Source: Nitrososphaerales archaeon
Lineage (GTDB): Archaea; Thermoproteota; Nitrososphaeria; Nitrososphaerales; Gagatemarchaeaceae
Direction of reading: 5' to 3'
DNA length: 64,000 bases
Assembly: GCA_032906765.1 (NCBI GenBank)
Contig: JAJTZB010000003.1
Coordinates: 160,126 to 224,125, forward strand
How positions within the stretch are numbered: the first letter of the stretch is position 1; each line of letters starts with the position of its first letter. This document shows, piece by piece, positions 33,887 to 42,995 of this stretch. Position numbers and translations under genes: made by a program. The notes under the pieces were generated by a model. That model worked only from the letters and a program-made list of their open reading frames with translations, searched no databases and was not told the origin of the DNA.

Positions 33887-34915
33887 GTGAAGGCAGTAAG
33901 GTTCCACAGGCACGGAGGGCCCGAGGTGCTGCAGTACGAGGAGGCGCCGGACCCGAAGCCGAACAGCGACGAGGTCCTCGTCAAGGTGAAGGCCTGCGCG
34001 CTCAACCACTTGGACCTGTGGGCGAGGAACGGGTTGCCGAACGTCCAGATCCCGCTGCCGCACATCTCAGGCTCGGACGTCTCGGGGGTGGTTGAGTGGG
34101 CGCCGCCAGAGGAGAAAGAGATGGTGAAGGGCACTGAGGCGATAGTCAACCCGGGGCTTGGGTGCGGAAGGTGCGACAAGTGCCTGCTGGGGAGGGACGA
34201 CCAGTGCAGGTACTACACGATAATCGGCTACGGCATCGACGGCGGCTACGCCGAGCTCGTTAAAGTCCCCAGGATCAACGTGCTCCCGAAGCCGAAGGGG
34301 ATGGGATTCGTCGAGGCGGCTTCGTTCCCCCTCGTCTTCCTCACGGCATATCACATGCTCGTCACCAAGGCACGCCTGCAGGCGGGCGAGAAGGTGCTCG
34401 TCCTGGGAGCCGGGTCCGGCGTTGGCTCTGCGTCAATCCAGGTGGCCAAGCTCTTCGGCGCGGAGGTCATAGCCACTGTGGGCGACGATGGCAAGCTGGC
34501 GAAGGCCAAGCAGCTGGGCGCTGACCATGTCATCAACCACTACAAACAGGATGTGCTGGAACAGGTCAAGACGATCACGGACGGGGCGGGCGTGGACGTC
34601 GTGGTGGAACACGTGGGGAAGGCCACCTGGGACAAGAGCGTGAGGGCGCTCGCGAAGGGCGGGAGGCTGGTCACGTGCGGGGCGACCACGGGGGCCGAGG
34701 TGACGACGGACCTGAGGTACGTCTTCAACAGGGAGGTCACGATATACGGCAGCTTCATGGCTGGCAAGGGAGAGCTCCTCAAGGTGGTCGAGCTCTTCGA
34801 GGCCGGGAGGCTGAAGACCGTCGTGGACTCGACATTCCCGCTCGTGAAGGCGGCCGAGGCGCAGGTGAGGATGGAGAAGAGCCAGCACTTCGGGAAGATA
34901 GTCCTGACCGTCTAA
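33887..34915 (+). CDS. Zinc-type alcohol dehydrogenase / quinone oxidoreductase family protein
   Basis: 342 aa medium-chain dehydrogenase. The GroES-like half has CALNHLDLWARNGLP and HISGSDVSGVV, and the structural zinc site GCGRCDKCLLGRDDQC with four cysteines. The Rossmann half has VLGAGSGVGSASIQVAKLFGA. A catalytic zinc ligand set is not obvious, so reductase activity on enones or quinones is as likely as alcohol oxidation. GTG start. Convergent with osmC, overlapping by 4 nt. Confidence 0.87.
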   Translation: MKAVRFHRHGGPEVLQYEEAPDPKPNSDEVLVKVKACALNHLDLWARNGLPNVQIPLPHISGSDVSGVVEWAPPEEKEMVKGTEAIVNPGLGCGRCDKCLLGRDDQCRYYTIIGYGIDGGYAELVKVPRINVLPKPKGMGFVEAASFPLVFLTAYHMLVTKARLQAGEKVLVLGAGSGVGSASIQVAKLFGAEVIATVGDDGKLAKAKQLGADHVINHYKQDVLEQVKTITDGAGVDVVVEHVGKATWDKSVRALAKGGRLVTCGATTGAEVTTDLRYVFNREVTIYGSFMAGKGELLKVVELFEAGRLKTVVDSTFPLVKAAEAQVRMEKSQHFGKIVLTV

Positions 34916-35304
34916 CGGACTATTTCATAGGAGTACGATATCTTCACGCCCGGTCTCAGGGTGGCAGCCACGCTGCAGAATTTCGACATGCTGTCGTCAA
35001 CCGCCTCGTCCACGAACTTCTTTTCGAGGTCCCCCGCTAGGACATACTTCACATCGATTGTCTGCCATGGCTTCGGGTACCCGTGCTCCGGCCGGCTGCC
35101 AGTTAGCAGCACTTTGAGAGACTTCAGTTTCTGCTTCCTCTTCTTCAGAATGGCCACCACGTCCATCCCAGAACAAGCCCCCAGCGACGTGAGCACCGCC
35201 CGCATCGGGCTGATGCCCTTTGGAGTTGGGTCGTCAGAATCATAGACCACCGAGTGGCCCTTCAGGTCTGTCCCTACGAACAGGTAGTCGCCGGCCCAGG
35301 ACAC
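34912..35304 (-). CDS. OsmC/Ohr-family peroxide-reducing protein
   Basis: 130 aa with the two redox cysteines in LGACSGMDVVAIL and SKFCSVAATL, the spacing used by OsmC enzymes to reduce organic hydroperoxides via a thiol donor. Start GTG 35304 gives MSWAGDYLFVG; the frame is open a little further upstream (ENWLAEV) without a standard start, so the N-terminus is uncertain by a few residues. Downstream of, and probably cotranscribed with, the 187-aa gene. Confidence 0.86.
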   Translation of the reverse strand: MSWAGDYLFVGTDLKGHSVVYDSDDPTPKGISPMRAVLTSLGACSGMDVVAILKKRKQKLKSLKVLLTGSRPEHGYPKPWQTIDVKYVLAGDLEKKFVDEAVDDSMSKFCSVAATLRPGVKISYSYEIVR

Positions 35305-35323
35305 CTCTGCGAGCCAGTTTTCC

Positions 35324-35887
35324 TTACTCGACCTCGACCGCCACCGGTTTCGACTTCGCCGACAACTCGCCCTTCTCTATGAAGCTGCGCCTTCCCCACC
35401 TGACGCTCGCCGAACCCGCAAGCCAGTGCCTCCCCTTCCCGAGCTCGTCGGCCGGGATCTCGAATGACTTCGCCACGTCCAGCATCCTCGACTTCGCGTC
35501 CTCAACGTTCAGCGGGATCTGCGGCGGCCCGCCGTCCTCAGGCATTATCATCACCCAGATCCTGTAGGGAAGGTCCGGGTCGCGGCTCCAGTAGAAGCTC
35601 GCCTTCCTGACCTCCTTCTTGATCTGCGCCAGCTGCTTGAACCTGATGCCGCGCTGGACGCCCACAGTGGCCCCAATCGTCAGCCTCACTATCTTGTCGT
35701 AGTCCTCCCATGCGACAGTCCACACGTCTGGATGGAAAGACTCGCGGAGCCCTCCGACGACCCTGAAACCTAGGTTGACCAGGACGGGTTCGTTCCTGGA
35801 GTAGGTCTTCTTGTCGGTCATCAGCTCGACGTCGGTCAGATTGCTCGGAGCCCACGAGTACTGCTGCCTCCTGTTCTTCAGGGGCAT
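35324..35887 (-). CDS. Hypothetical protein, unrecognised family
   Basis: 187 aa, soluble, no signal peptide or membrane helix. Recognisable features are only composition: a hydrophobic beta-rich middle (WTVAWEDYDKIVRLTIGATVGVQRGIRF) and a conserved-looking RIWVMIMPEDGGPP. ATG start. It directly precedes osmC on the same strand. No function is proposed. Confidence 0.68.
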   Translation of the reverse strand: MPLKNRRQQYSWAPSNLTDVELMTDKKTYSRNEPVLVNLGFRVVGGLRESFHPDVWTVAWEDYDKIVRLTIGATVGVQRGIRFKQLAQIKKEVRKASFYWSRDPDLPYRIWVMIMPEDGGPPQIPLNVEDAKSRMLDVAKSFEIPADELGKGRHWLAGSASVRWGRRSFIEKGELSAKSKPVAVEVE

Positions 35888-36101
35888 GTCGTGGAAGTGC
35901 CAGTGTGGCGAATAAAAGGGTGATTGCAGCCGTCGAGCTAGGCCTGCTTTTCTGAGGAATACGCATCCGCTGGACGCGGGGAGGGGAGTTCTTCGATGGG
36001 GATGGAGGCGGTAGCCAAGAGACTACTGCATACTTGGAATGGGCATGGTTTAAATCATGACTCTGTGTGCGATATCGCGTATCAGGGGCGAGGGGGTTAT
36101 A

Positions 36102-37244
36102 GTGTTAGAGGAGCCGGAGTCTCGGAAGGACATAAACGTCCTAACGGCGCAATTAGTGCACCTCATTACCGAGCTTGGGCCGGACATACCAGAGATTTCG
36201 AGGCGGCTCGGCCAGTTCAAGGAGTCCGTCAGGTACAGGTATAAGGAGAAGATACTTGGGAAGGGATTCGGAATATTCGGATCGATAGATCATGAGAAAC
36301 TCGGGCTGAAACGCGTCGTCCTATTCGCGGACTTCGCTCCGGAGTACAGGGAATATGCGCAGGCGGTCTTGACGGCGATGAACGAACTCTGCTACGTGGT
36401 CTACTTCGAGAAGAGGATGATTGATGACGATTATTTGATAATGGCAAGCGTGCCCTCAGAGTACGTGGAGGCGTTCATATCCTTCATGGTCAAGCTGAAG
36501 GAAAACGGCCTCTTTACCAAGCTCGGGACAACCACCTTCGACTGGTTCAGAAACATCCCCATGCGCGCAGAGCTTTACAACTTTGACACCGGAAGATGGG
36601 ACTTCGACTGGTCGCCTCTGACAACTTCCGAAGCCGCTTCGCACAGACCATCGGAAAGAGTGAAATTCGATTACACCGACCTTCTCATACTCAAGGAACT
36701 CCAGATAGACGCCACGAAGACGTTGACGGAGATGGCGAAGAAGCTGAACGTGAATTACAAGATGCTTGTGTGGCACTACCGCAACCATGTGAGAGACAGG
36801 GGGATGGTCAGAGGATACGCAGAGGTATGGATGGGAACCAAGTATGACACCAGGATTGAGAAGGCACTCAACAGGAGGCACAGGTATCAGAAGCTCGTTC
36901 TCGTAGCGAAAAACTTGAGGGAAGTTGATAGGATGAAGTTGATGTCGGCAATGAACGGGTTACCCTTTCTATGGTCCGAATCCGTGGGAGCCACTTGTTA
37001 TGCCTGCGAGCTCTTCTTCCCGGTTGAGATGGTTACCGAGGCCCTGCAGTATCTAACCAAAGCAACTGCCAATGTCAAGGAGACGACCAGCATCATGTTC
37101 ATGGACCAAACCCAAGCCCTTGCTTTCACGATCTCCTACAAGCTCTTCGACCACGTAGAGCACAAATGGACGTTCAACGAGGCTGAACTTCTCAGCAGAT
37201 TTGATTCTCTCTTCGCGAAAATCAGGGAGACGGGTGGGCACTAG
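36102..37244 (+). CDS. Lrp/AsnC-like regulator with two HTH segments
   Basis: About 380 aa from GTG 36102, chosen because a GAGGGGG ribosome-binding sequence precedes it and TTTAAATC (36048-36055) sits about 50 nt upstream; the frame is open back to 36057. An N-terminal HTH (PDIPEISRRLGQFKESVRYRYKEKI) and a second one near residue 215 (TLTEMAKKLNVNYKMLVWHYRNHV) each precede an Lrp-like ligand-binding half. This duplicated layout is frequent among thaumarchaeal regulators. Ligand unknown. Confidence 0.8.
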   Translation: MLEEPESRKDINVLTAQLVHLITELGPDIPEISRRLGQFKESVRYRYKEKILGKGFGIFGSIDHEKLGLKRVVLFADFAPEYREYAQAVLTAMNELCYVVYFEKRMIDDDYLIMASVPSEYVEAFISFMVKLKENGLFTKLGTTTFDWFRNIPMRAELYNFDTGRWDFDWSPLTTSEAASHRPSERVKFDYTDLLILKELQIDATKTLTEMAKKLNVNYKMLVWHYRNHVRDRGMVRGYAEVWMGTKYDTRIEKALNRRHRYQKLVLVAKNLREVDRMKLMSAMNGLPFLWSESVGATCYACELFFPVEMVTEALQYLTKATANVKETTSIMFMDQTQALAFTISYKLFDHVEHKWTFNEAELLSRFDSLFAKIRETGGH

Positions 37245-37370
37245 CTACCTTGAGCCAGAGCCACCCGCTATATCCAGAGGTCCAGGCAGATGTAGGCCTA
37301 GCGCAACAAAGACCAGGCTCGCTCCCGTTAGGGCCAGCATTCCTATCCGTATCTTCTCGTCTAAGGTCAT
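37245..37370 (-). CDS. 41-residue single-helix membrane protein
   Basis: ATG 37370 opens MTLDEKIRIGMLALTGAS.., then a hydrophobic helix to LGLHLPGPLDIA and a short Gly/Ser tail. CTTAAATC at 37395-37402 lies about 30 nt upstream, giving a leaderless message, which supports expression despite the small size. Convergent with the Lrp-like gene, whose stop abuts its own. Function unknown. The remainder of the 37371-37555 gap shows no other gene. Confidence 0.62.
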   Translation of the reverse strand: MTLDEKIRIGMLALTGASLVFVALGLHLPGPLDIAGGSGSR

Positions 37371-37555
37371 GTCACTGAGGTAGGACGAGTCTCCGATTTA
37401 AGATTAGGCATACGCATAACGCATGGGGCTCTGAATTAAACAAATTCCAACGCCGAATAGGTAACCAGCAAGATTTCAGGGCTTTTTGGCAGGTCAGAGG
37501 GGCAAAGACCACCAACTCCTAAATACGAACTCCCTCCGAAAGCCACGACTGTCGC

Positions 37556-38260
37556 GTGGCCAAGAGCCAGGTCGAGAAACATCCCCACCTGCCCGCAAGG
37601 GAGATCATAGACAGGATTGTGCTTGGCGGGAGTGACGGCGTAATAGAAGGAGTCGCTGCCACCTCAGCTCTGAACGGGGCCGGGGTCGACTTCAGGACGA
37701 TCCTGGTGGCTGGGTTCGCGTTCGCAGTGGCGGGAGGGCTCTCGATGTTCTTCAGCAACTACCTCTCGCGCAAGTCGGAGCTGAATTCCCTCAAATTTGA
37801 CATACAGAGGGAGCGGATGGAGATAGAGACAGAACCAGATGAGGAGAGGAGGGAACTCGAGGACCTGTTGGCGAAGGAGGGATACACCCAGGACGAGATA
37901 GGCGTGATCATGAACAGGCTTACGAAGAACAAGGACATGTGGCTCAAGGCGCAACTCCGCCACGAGCTTCACCTCCACACAGAGGAGCTATCCAGCGACC
38001 CCTTGGCTCGCTCCGTGCCTATTGGAGTTGCCTACTTCCTGCTCGCTCTGCCGTCACTCGTCCCTTATCTGTTCAGCGTCGGCCGGACCACCGCATTGCT
38101 GGCGTCGGTGAGTCTCTCCCTCGTGGCGCTATTCGCAGTCGGGTCGAAGGCCTATACCTTGCGCCACTTCAGCCTCAGGCGAGGGGTCGAATCCGCTGTC
38201 GTGGGCGCAGTGGCCGCCTGCCTGTTGTACGGAGTGGGGCTGTTGGTCGGCCGGCTGTGA
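37556..38260 (+). CDS. VIT1/CCC1-family iron/manganese transporter
   Basis: 234 aa. The first helix region has the family signature GGSDGVIEGVAATSAL, then a second helix, a long charged cytoplasmic domain (about 85-140, ERMEIETEPDEERRELEDLLAKEGY) that binds metal in relatives, and three further helices. Such transporters move Fe2+ or Mn2+ across membranes, usually for detoxification. GTG start (GTGGCCAAGAGCC). Confidence 0.88.
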   Translation: MAKSQVEKHPHLPAREIIDRIVLGGSDGVIEGVAATSALNGAGVDFRTILVAGFAFAVAGGLSMFFSNYLSRKSELNSLKFDIQRERMEIETEPDEERRELEDLLAKEGYTQDEIGVIMNRLTKNKDMWLKAQLRHELHLHTEELSSDPLARSVPIGVAYFLLALPSLVPYLFSVGRTTALLASVSLSLVALFAVGSKAYTLRHFSLRRGVESAVVGAVAACLLYGVGLLVGRL

Positions 38261-38307
38261 CGAGGTCAGCCGAGTCGTTAATTAGCGGTCAAGTTTCCGA
38301 ACTACTA

Positions 38308-38997
38308 ATGGCCGAGACAGAGACGACCTTCCCGCAGACAACTGAGCCAGAACAGGGAAGAGGCATTCTGGATGAGCTGGTGAAGCGAAACCGAATCGTC
38401 ATCTTTGGCCTAGCCTTCGCCATAGAACTTGCAATATACTTCGGAGCTACGGTGATCCCAATCGACCCCGCACAGCAGCAGGAACTGGCCAATCTGCCGA
38501 ACAGCATCCTCGGGTCAGCTCCAAGCCAGGGCTCGGTCTCAATCTTTGCAGCACTCTTCTCTCACAACCTCGAAGTGGCCCTATTGGAGATGATTCCAGC
38601 TGCGGGGGCTGCGGTTTTCTTCATCTCGACTTTCTTAACAGGACAGGTGATTCAGGCGGGCGCCATCTCGAGCAACCTCCCCGGGCCGCTCCTCGGAGTG
38701 TTCCTCTTCCTAGTCCCTGATACTCTGGTGGAGCAGTTCGCCTACGCAGTCGCAGTCGCTTCCGGCACGATGCTAATCGTGGCCTGGCGGAGGAGGCAGC
38801 TAGTTCGGGAGCTCAGGGTTTTCGCGCTCGAGGCTGGAGTCGTTGCCTTCACCCTCGTCTTGGCTGCTGCTTTGGAGACAGTAGTAATTGTAGATTCACT
38901 GGTGGGCTTCGCACTTTGGCTTCCGACGGCGTTGGGCATATTCGCGCTAGTGATGGCCGTAAGGGGTGCATGGAGATTAAGGACTTCACCTACCTGA
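38308..38997 (+). CDS. SpoIIM/DUF95-like membrane protein
   Basis: 229 aa, five to six membrane helices. The segment FAALFSHNLEVALLEMIPAAGAAVFFISTFLTGQVIQAGA matches the Stage II sporulation M-like family, in which an Asn in the NxxV motif is conserved; its role in archaea is unknown. ATG 38308 is about 27 nt from GTTAATTAG (38277-38285), so the frame open to 37939 is not used. Overlaps the HAD gene by 28 nt. Confidence 0.8.
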   Translation: MAETETTFPQTTEPEQGRGILDELVKRNRIVIFGLAFAIELAIYFGATVIPIDPAQQQELANLPNSILGSAPSQGSVSIFAALFSHNLEVALLEMIPAAGAAVFFISTFLTGQVIQAGAISSNLPGPLLGVFLFLVPDTLVEQFAYAVAVASGTMLIVAWRRRQLVRELRVFALEAGVVAFTLVLAAALETVVIVDSLVGFALWLPTALGIFALVMAVRGAWRLRTSPT

Positions 38998-39635
38998 CAT
39001 TCGACTGCTACGGCACGCTGATCGACTGGAAGGCAGGGATTGTGCGGTCGCTCGAGGAATCGTTCAGGCTTCCCCACACAGACGAGGGCGATTTGATGGA
39101 GAGATATGTGGAGGCTGAAAAGGCGCAAGAAGGGGCCTACAAGAGGTACAGGGAGGTGCTGAAGGGGACAGCGCTCAAGCTCGCGCGGGACCTTGGGGCG
39201 CCGGCCTCCGAAGAGGCTTCAGCGAAGTTCGCAGCCTCGGTCCCTGAATGGCCGGCGTTCAAGGACACCACAGATTCGCTGAGAGCACTGGGGGAAATGG
39301 GATATAAGAGGTACATACTCTCAAACGTCGACGAAGACCTCCTGAGAGAGACGATTCGGAGACACGGGCTGGAAGTGGAAGGCTTCGTGACTGCGGAGGA
39401 GGTGAAGTCGTACAAGCCATCATACGGCCACTGGATGAGGTTCTTCGAGAAGACCGGCGCGAACAAGAAGGAGTTGCTTCATGTCGCCCAGAGCCTCTTC
39501 CACGATATAGCCCCCACCGGACAGCTCGGCATCGCCTCGGCCTGGGTGAACAGGTACGGAGAGCAGCTCCCGTCTAACGTGGAACCGCTCTTCGTCTGCG
39601 AGAGCCTCTCGCAGCTGGTGGGCCTTCTGGATTGA
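38970..39635 (+). CDS. HAD-superfamily hydrolase, haloacid dehalogenase type II-like
   Basis: 221 aa. Motif I FDCYGTLIDW (nucleophile Asp), motif II LSNVDEDLL, motif III Lys in EVKSYKPSYGHW, and motif IV region VAQSLFHDIAPTGQLGIASAWVNR. The insertion between motifs I and II is the helical cap of L-2-haloacid dehalogenases; whether the substrate is a haloacid or a phosphate ester is open. ATG 38970 is inside the end of the SpoIIM-like gene, so the pair is coupled. Confidence 0.86.
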   Translation: MEIKDFTYLTFDCYGTLIDWKAGIVRSLEESFRLPHTDEGDLMERYVEAEKAQEGAYKRYREVLKGTALKLARDLGAPASEEASAKFAASVPEWPAFKDTTDSLRALGEMGYKRYILSNVDEDLLRETIRRHGLEVEGFVTAEEVKSYKPSYGHWMRFFEKTGANKKELLHVAQSLFHDIAPTGQLGIASAWVNRYGEQLPSNVEPLFVCESLSQLVGLLD

Positions 39636-39701
39636 TGCGCTCGGCCACCTCTGCGGTGCCAGCGAGAGCTCACCTTCCCGGCGGCACAGGGCAAGAGGGA
39701 G

Positions 39702-41120
39702 TCACGCGCCAATTCTTCCGGCGAGTCTCAAGAAGTCCGACCCCTTCTTTGTTAGTTCGTAGAACACCCTCTCCCTTCCGTTGACTGTCCTGATGCCTGA
39801 CCTTCTCACGAGGGCGAGGCCTTCGAGCTCGGCCAGATGCTGGTACACGCTCGCAGTCGTCATCGCCCTCTCCTGCTTGAGGCTCTGCCACAACTCATAA
39901 CCGAAGCGCGGCTTGGCCAAGATGAGATCCATGAGGTGAAGCTTCGTTCGGCCGACCTGCACGGGGGTGAAGATGTCTTCCTTGACGGCCACATGCTTCG
40001 AAGCCCTGGCGATCCTCGCTACCGCCCTTGTGTCTTTCAGGCCCGCGCCAGTCACCACGCAAACCACGGTTTCGTCCCTGTCAATGAGTCCGTGCGACCT
40101 TGCGGATTCGAGTGCTGCTATCACAGACGCGGATGCGGGTTCCGCGAAGATTCCCTCCGTCTTGGCAAGAAGACCGGTAGCGCGAATGATCTCCCTCGCG
40201 GTCGTCTCGATGCCAGACCCGCCCGACTCTCTGATCGCCTCGTCAGCCGCGCTCCTGAAGATGGGCTCGGACTCTTCGAGTTCTGTGAAGGGCACCTTGG
40301 CCGCTTCCTCTGATCCGCCGCGTCGCCAAGGTGTCGGGGCAGAGCCTCGGACCTGGACACCGGCCAGTCTGCAAGCGGAGTTGGCAACCAGCCCGCACTC
40401 TTTCAGTTGTTTGATTGCGCGCCAGATCATGCTAATGTGACCTCCGGTTCCGACAGGCACCACCAACACGTCTGGTGTCTGCCATCCCAGATCTTGGATG
40501 ATCTCGAAACCGGTGGTCTTCTCTCCTTCGAGGATGTATGGGTTACCGGCCGTGACTTGTAACGTGCGTCGGTCGTATTCAACCTCCGTCATTGACTTGG
40601 CTTCGACCCGGGCGCCGTACGCAATCATCTGGTATAGCTTTCCGCGGTCAGCGTGGAGCTGGATTCTAACCTCAGCTTCGATGCCCGCCTTGGCGCAGTA
40701 AGCGGCTAGCGATGCACCCAGGTTCCCTGTTGTCGTGCACGATATCGCCTTGACACCTTTCTGTCCCGCCAGGCTCACGAGGACAGTCGAACCACGATCA
40801 ATGAACGAGCCAGTCGGGTTCCTTGTCTCGTCCTTTAGCAGGACGTGGTCGAGCCCCAGCTCCCTCCCCAACCTCTCTGCTTTCAGAAGCGGTGTTCCTC
40901 CCTCCCCCAGACTCACCGTCCAGCCGGCGGCCAGTTCTGGAAGGAACGCCCCATACCGCCAGACGCCTGGAGGCAGTCTTTCGATTTCCGCCCTGGAGAT
41001 CTCAACCCGAGGGCCCTCCAGCAGGAGGGCTGAACGACATCTTGGGCACCTCGGCTCGAGTGCTTCGCTTTCAAGAAGCTCGGAGCAGGCGACGCATCTG
41101 AGCAGGGGCAAAAGTGTCAT
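39702..41120 (-). CDS. Threonine-synthase-like protein without PLP lysine, fused to a winged helix
   Basis: 472 aa. An N-terminal zinc ribbon (Cys9, Cys12, Cys25, Cys28) and a fold-type II PLP domain closely follow threonine synthase: NPTGSF, TTGNLGASLAAY, YILEGEKTTGFEI, VPVGTGGHISMIW, VVTGAGLKD. But the Schiff-base lysine of the usual SFKDRG is Ile107 (SFIDRG, codon ATT). After residue about 388 comes a PadR/ArsR-like wHTH (LHLMDLILAKPRFGYELW..SVYQHLAELEGLALVRR). It is thus probably a DNA-binding sensor evolved from the enzyme. TATA at 41137-41146. Not labelled thrC for this reason. Confidence 0.85.
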   Translation of the reverse strand: MTLLPLLRCVACSELLESEALEPRCPRCRSALLLEGPRVEISRAEIERLPPGVWRYGAFLPELAAGWTVSLGEGGTPLLKAERLGRELGLDHVLLKDETRNPTGSFIDRGSTVLVSLAGQKGVKAISCTTTGNLGASLAAYCAKAGIEAEVRIQLHADRGKLYQMIAYGARVEAKSMTEVEYDRRTLQVTAGNPYILEGEKTTGFEIIQDLGWQTPDVLVVPVGTGGHISMIWRAIKQLKECGLVANSACRLAGVQVRGSAPTPWRRGGSEEAAKVPFTELEESEPIFRSAADEAIRESGGSGIETTAREIIRATGLLAKTEGIFAEPASASVIAALESARSHGLIDRDETVVCVVTGAGLKDTRAVARIARASKHVAVKEDIFTPVQVGRTKLHLMDLILAKPRFGYELWQSLKQERAMTTASVYQHLAELEGLALVRRSGIRTVNGRERVFYELTKKGSDFLRLAGRIGA

Positions 41121-41236
41121 CTTCGCTGGTTCAACCGATATATAGGTTCCAACTTATATGTCAAGGAGCCGCGCGTCCGCGTCGTGGCGCTGGACTGTCG
41201 CACGTGTTCGGGGGCAGACGAGGTGAGCTGGAGAAG

Positions 41237-41989
41237 GTGACCGCCACTAGGACGGTTGCCAGCACAGCGGTCTTCACGGCCTTTGTTGCAGCTGCGACGA
41301 TGGCCTTCAGCCTCTCGATTCCCGTGACGAGCGGGTACTTCAACGTGGGCGAAATCATGGTCTACACAGCTGCGCTTCTGATGGGACCCTATGTGGGCGC
41401 GTTCGCAGGCGGGGTGGGCTCGATGTTATCTGACCTCTCGCTCGGCTTCCCAAGCTATGCCCCAGGGACCCTCGTAATCAAGGGAATTGAGGGGTTCCTC
41501 GTAGGTTACCTCAGCAGCAGGACTCTTGCGAACCTACCGAGGTCCGCATGGAGGGCGACGACTGTCATATTGGGAGCAGCGGTCGGAGTTTTGGCGGCGT
41601 GGCTGGGGTCGACCTACCTCTCAGGTGGATACCAGCTCGCACTCGGCTTCCCGATAGGTCCGCAGGCGACTCTGAGCTTCAGTGTGCCCACGGTCTTCTG
41701 GCTCGCGCTTGGTGCGGCAATCTTCATCGTGATCCTGGCGGTGGGACTCTCCGCGGACGAGAAGGTCGGTTGGACCGCACTGGCAGTACTGATCGGGGGC
41801 GCAGAGATGGTGGTCGGTTACTTCCTATACGAGAGCGTCGCGCTTCAGCTCGGGTTCGTGAGTGCTTCGGGCGAAGTGCCCTTCAATATCACGCAGGCGC
41901 TCGTAGGGCTGCTTGTTGCAGTGCCGCTCTCAAGAACCATCAAGAGAATAGCTGGAGGAAGAGGCGCAGCCGCGCCAGCCCAGGCTTGA
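41237..41989 (+). CDS. ECF-transporter S-component-like membrane protein
   Basis: 250 aa, about six helices. The N-terminal half (TAVFTAFVAAATMAFSLSIPVTSGYFNVGEIMVYTAALLMGPYVGAFAGGVGSMLSDLSLG) is the pattern of the S components that bind vitamins for ECF importers. A C-terminal half with two more helices makes it longer than usual. GTG 41237 is chosen since GAGGTGA, complementary to the 16S 3' end, lies 10 nt upstream; GTG 41204 is an alternative. No ATPase or T component is nearby. Ligand unknown. Confidence 0.75.
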   Translation: MTATRTVASTAVFTAFVAAATMAFSLSIPVTSGYFNVGEIMVYTAALLMGPYVGAFAGGVGSMLSDLSLGFPSYAPGTLVIKGIEGFLVGYLSSRTLANLPRSAWRATTVILGAAVGVLAAWLGSTYLSGGYQLALGFPIGPQATLSFSVPTVFWLALGAAIFIVILAVGLSADEKVGWTALAVLIGGAEMVVGYFLYESVALQLGFVSASGEVPFNITQALVGLLVAVPLSRTIKRIAGGRGAAAPAQA

Positions 41990-41996
41990 CCGGGAC

Positions 41997-42995
41997 ATGG
42001 AAAGACTCGGATTCGGCAAGATCCCGATTAAGGTTCTGGGCAAGACAGTCCTCCGGATGACAGGCGTCACCTCAGCGAGGTTGCTCACAGGGCCCAACCC
42101 GGGCGTTGACTTCGCAGCAGTGAAGGTCGACGGAGGTTACATGATCGTATCCTCCGACCCAATAACCGGTGTCTCATCGGGCATCGGAGAGTACGCCGTC
42201 GTCGTGAGCGCAAATGACGTCGCAACAAGCGGGAACGCGCCGCAGTTCATGGAGTCGATCATAATGATGCCAGAAGACTCCACCTCCAAGACGCTCGGCA
42301 GGTTGGCTGCAGACATGGATGCTGCCGCAAAGAGGCTCGGGATCTCGGTCGTCGGCGGTCACACCGAGGTCACGCCGGGGCTCAAGAGGCCGATCGTTGT
42401 CGTCACGGCATTCAGCTTCGTGAGGAGCTTCGTGTCATCTGAGATGGCTACCGCTGGCGACGCAATCCTGATGACAAAGACGGCAGGCCTAGAAGGCACG
42501 GCCGTGCTGGCACGCGAGGCCAGAAGGCTTCGCCGGCCCCTCCCCAGCCGACTCGCTTCAGACGCGGTCGTGCTTGAGAAGGAGCTCAGCATAGTGAAGG
42601 AAGCGACTGCTGGGTTCAGCAGCGGTCACGTGCACGCGATGCACGACTGCACAGAGGGAGGAGTCGTGGGGGCTGCCTACGAGATGTCGCTCGCGTCTGG
42701 CCTCGGGTTCGAGCTGTACGAGGAGGACGTCCCAGTCGCACGGGTGACGCGCGAGGTCTGCCGCAGGTTCTCGCTGGACCCACTCCGACTCATCGGCTCG
42801 GGGTCTCTCCTCATCGCTGTCCCCGAGAGCGAACAGGGTGCAGCGGCCCGCGCGATAGGGAAGGTCGCGGAGGTGACGCGGGTCGGGCGCTTCAGGAAAA
42901 GGGGGAGATTCTTGGTCAGAGCGGACGGAAAGAGGGAGACGGTCGGGGAGGCCCCTGCCGACGAGCTATGGCGCGCCCTCGGCCGGTCTCGCTGA
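41997..42995 (+). CDS. AIR-synthase-related (HypE/ThiL-like) protein
   Basis: 332 aa of the PurM-like ATP-binding superfamily: GPNPGVDFAAVKVDGGYMIVSSDPITGV, AVVVSANDVATSGNAP, VVGGHTEVTPG and a C-terminal half with HDCTEGGVVGAAYEM and RLIGSGSLL. HypE-like proteins lacking the C-terminal PRIC motif, as here, are not hydrogenase factors; the substrate is unknown. ATG 41997 closely follows the ECF-like gene. It overlaps the 3' end of topoisomerase IB by 30 nt. Confidence 0.8.
   Translation: MERLGFGKIPIKVLGKTVLRMTGVTSARLLTGPNPGVDFAAVKVDGGYMIVSSDPITGVSSGIGEYAVVVSANDVATSGNAPQFMESIIMMPEDSTSKTLGRLAADMDAAAKRLGISVVGGHTEVTPGLKRPIVVVTAFSFVRSFVSSEMATAGDAILMTKTAGLEGTAVLAREARRLRRPLPSRLASDAVVLEKELSIVKEATAGFSSGHVHAMHDCTEGGVVGAAYEMSLASGLGFELYEEDVPVARVTREVCRRFSLDPLRLIGSGSLLIAVPESEQGAAARAIGKVAEVTRVGRFRKRGRFLVRADGKRETVGEAPADELWRALGRSR

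Noticed and set aside
37939..38307. Long N-terminal extension of the SpoIIM-like frame
   Set aside because: It is out of frame with the VIT-family gene it overlaps and is Arg/Pro-rich shadow sequence; a TATA element and ATG 38308 define the real start.
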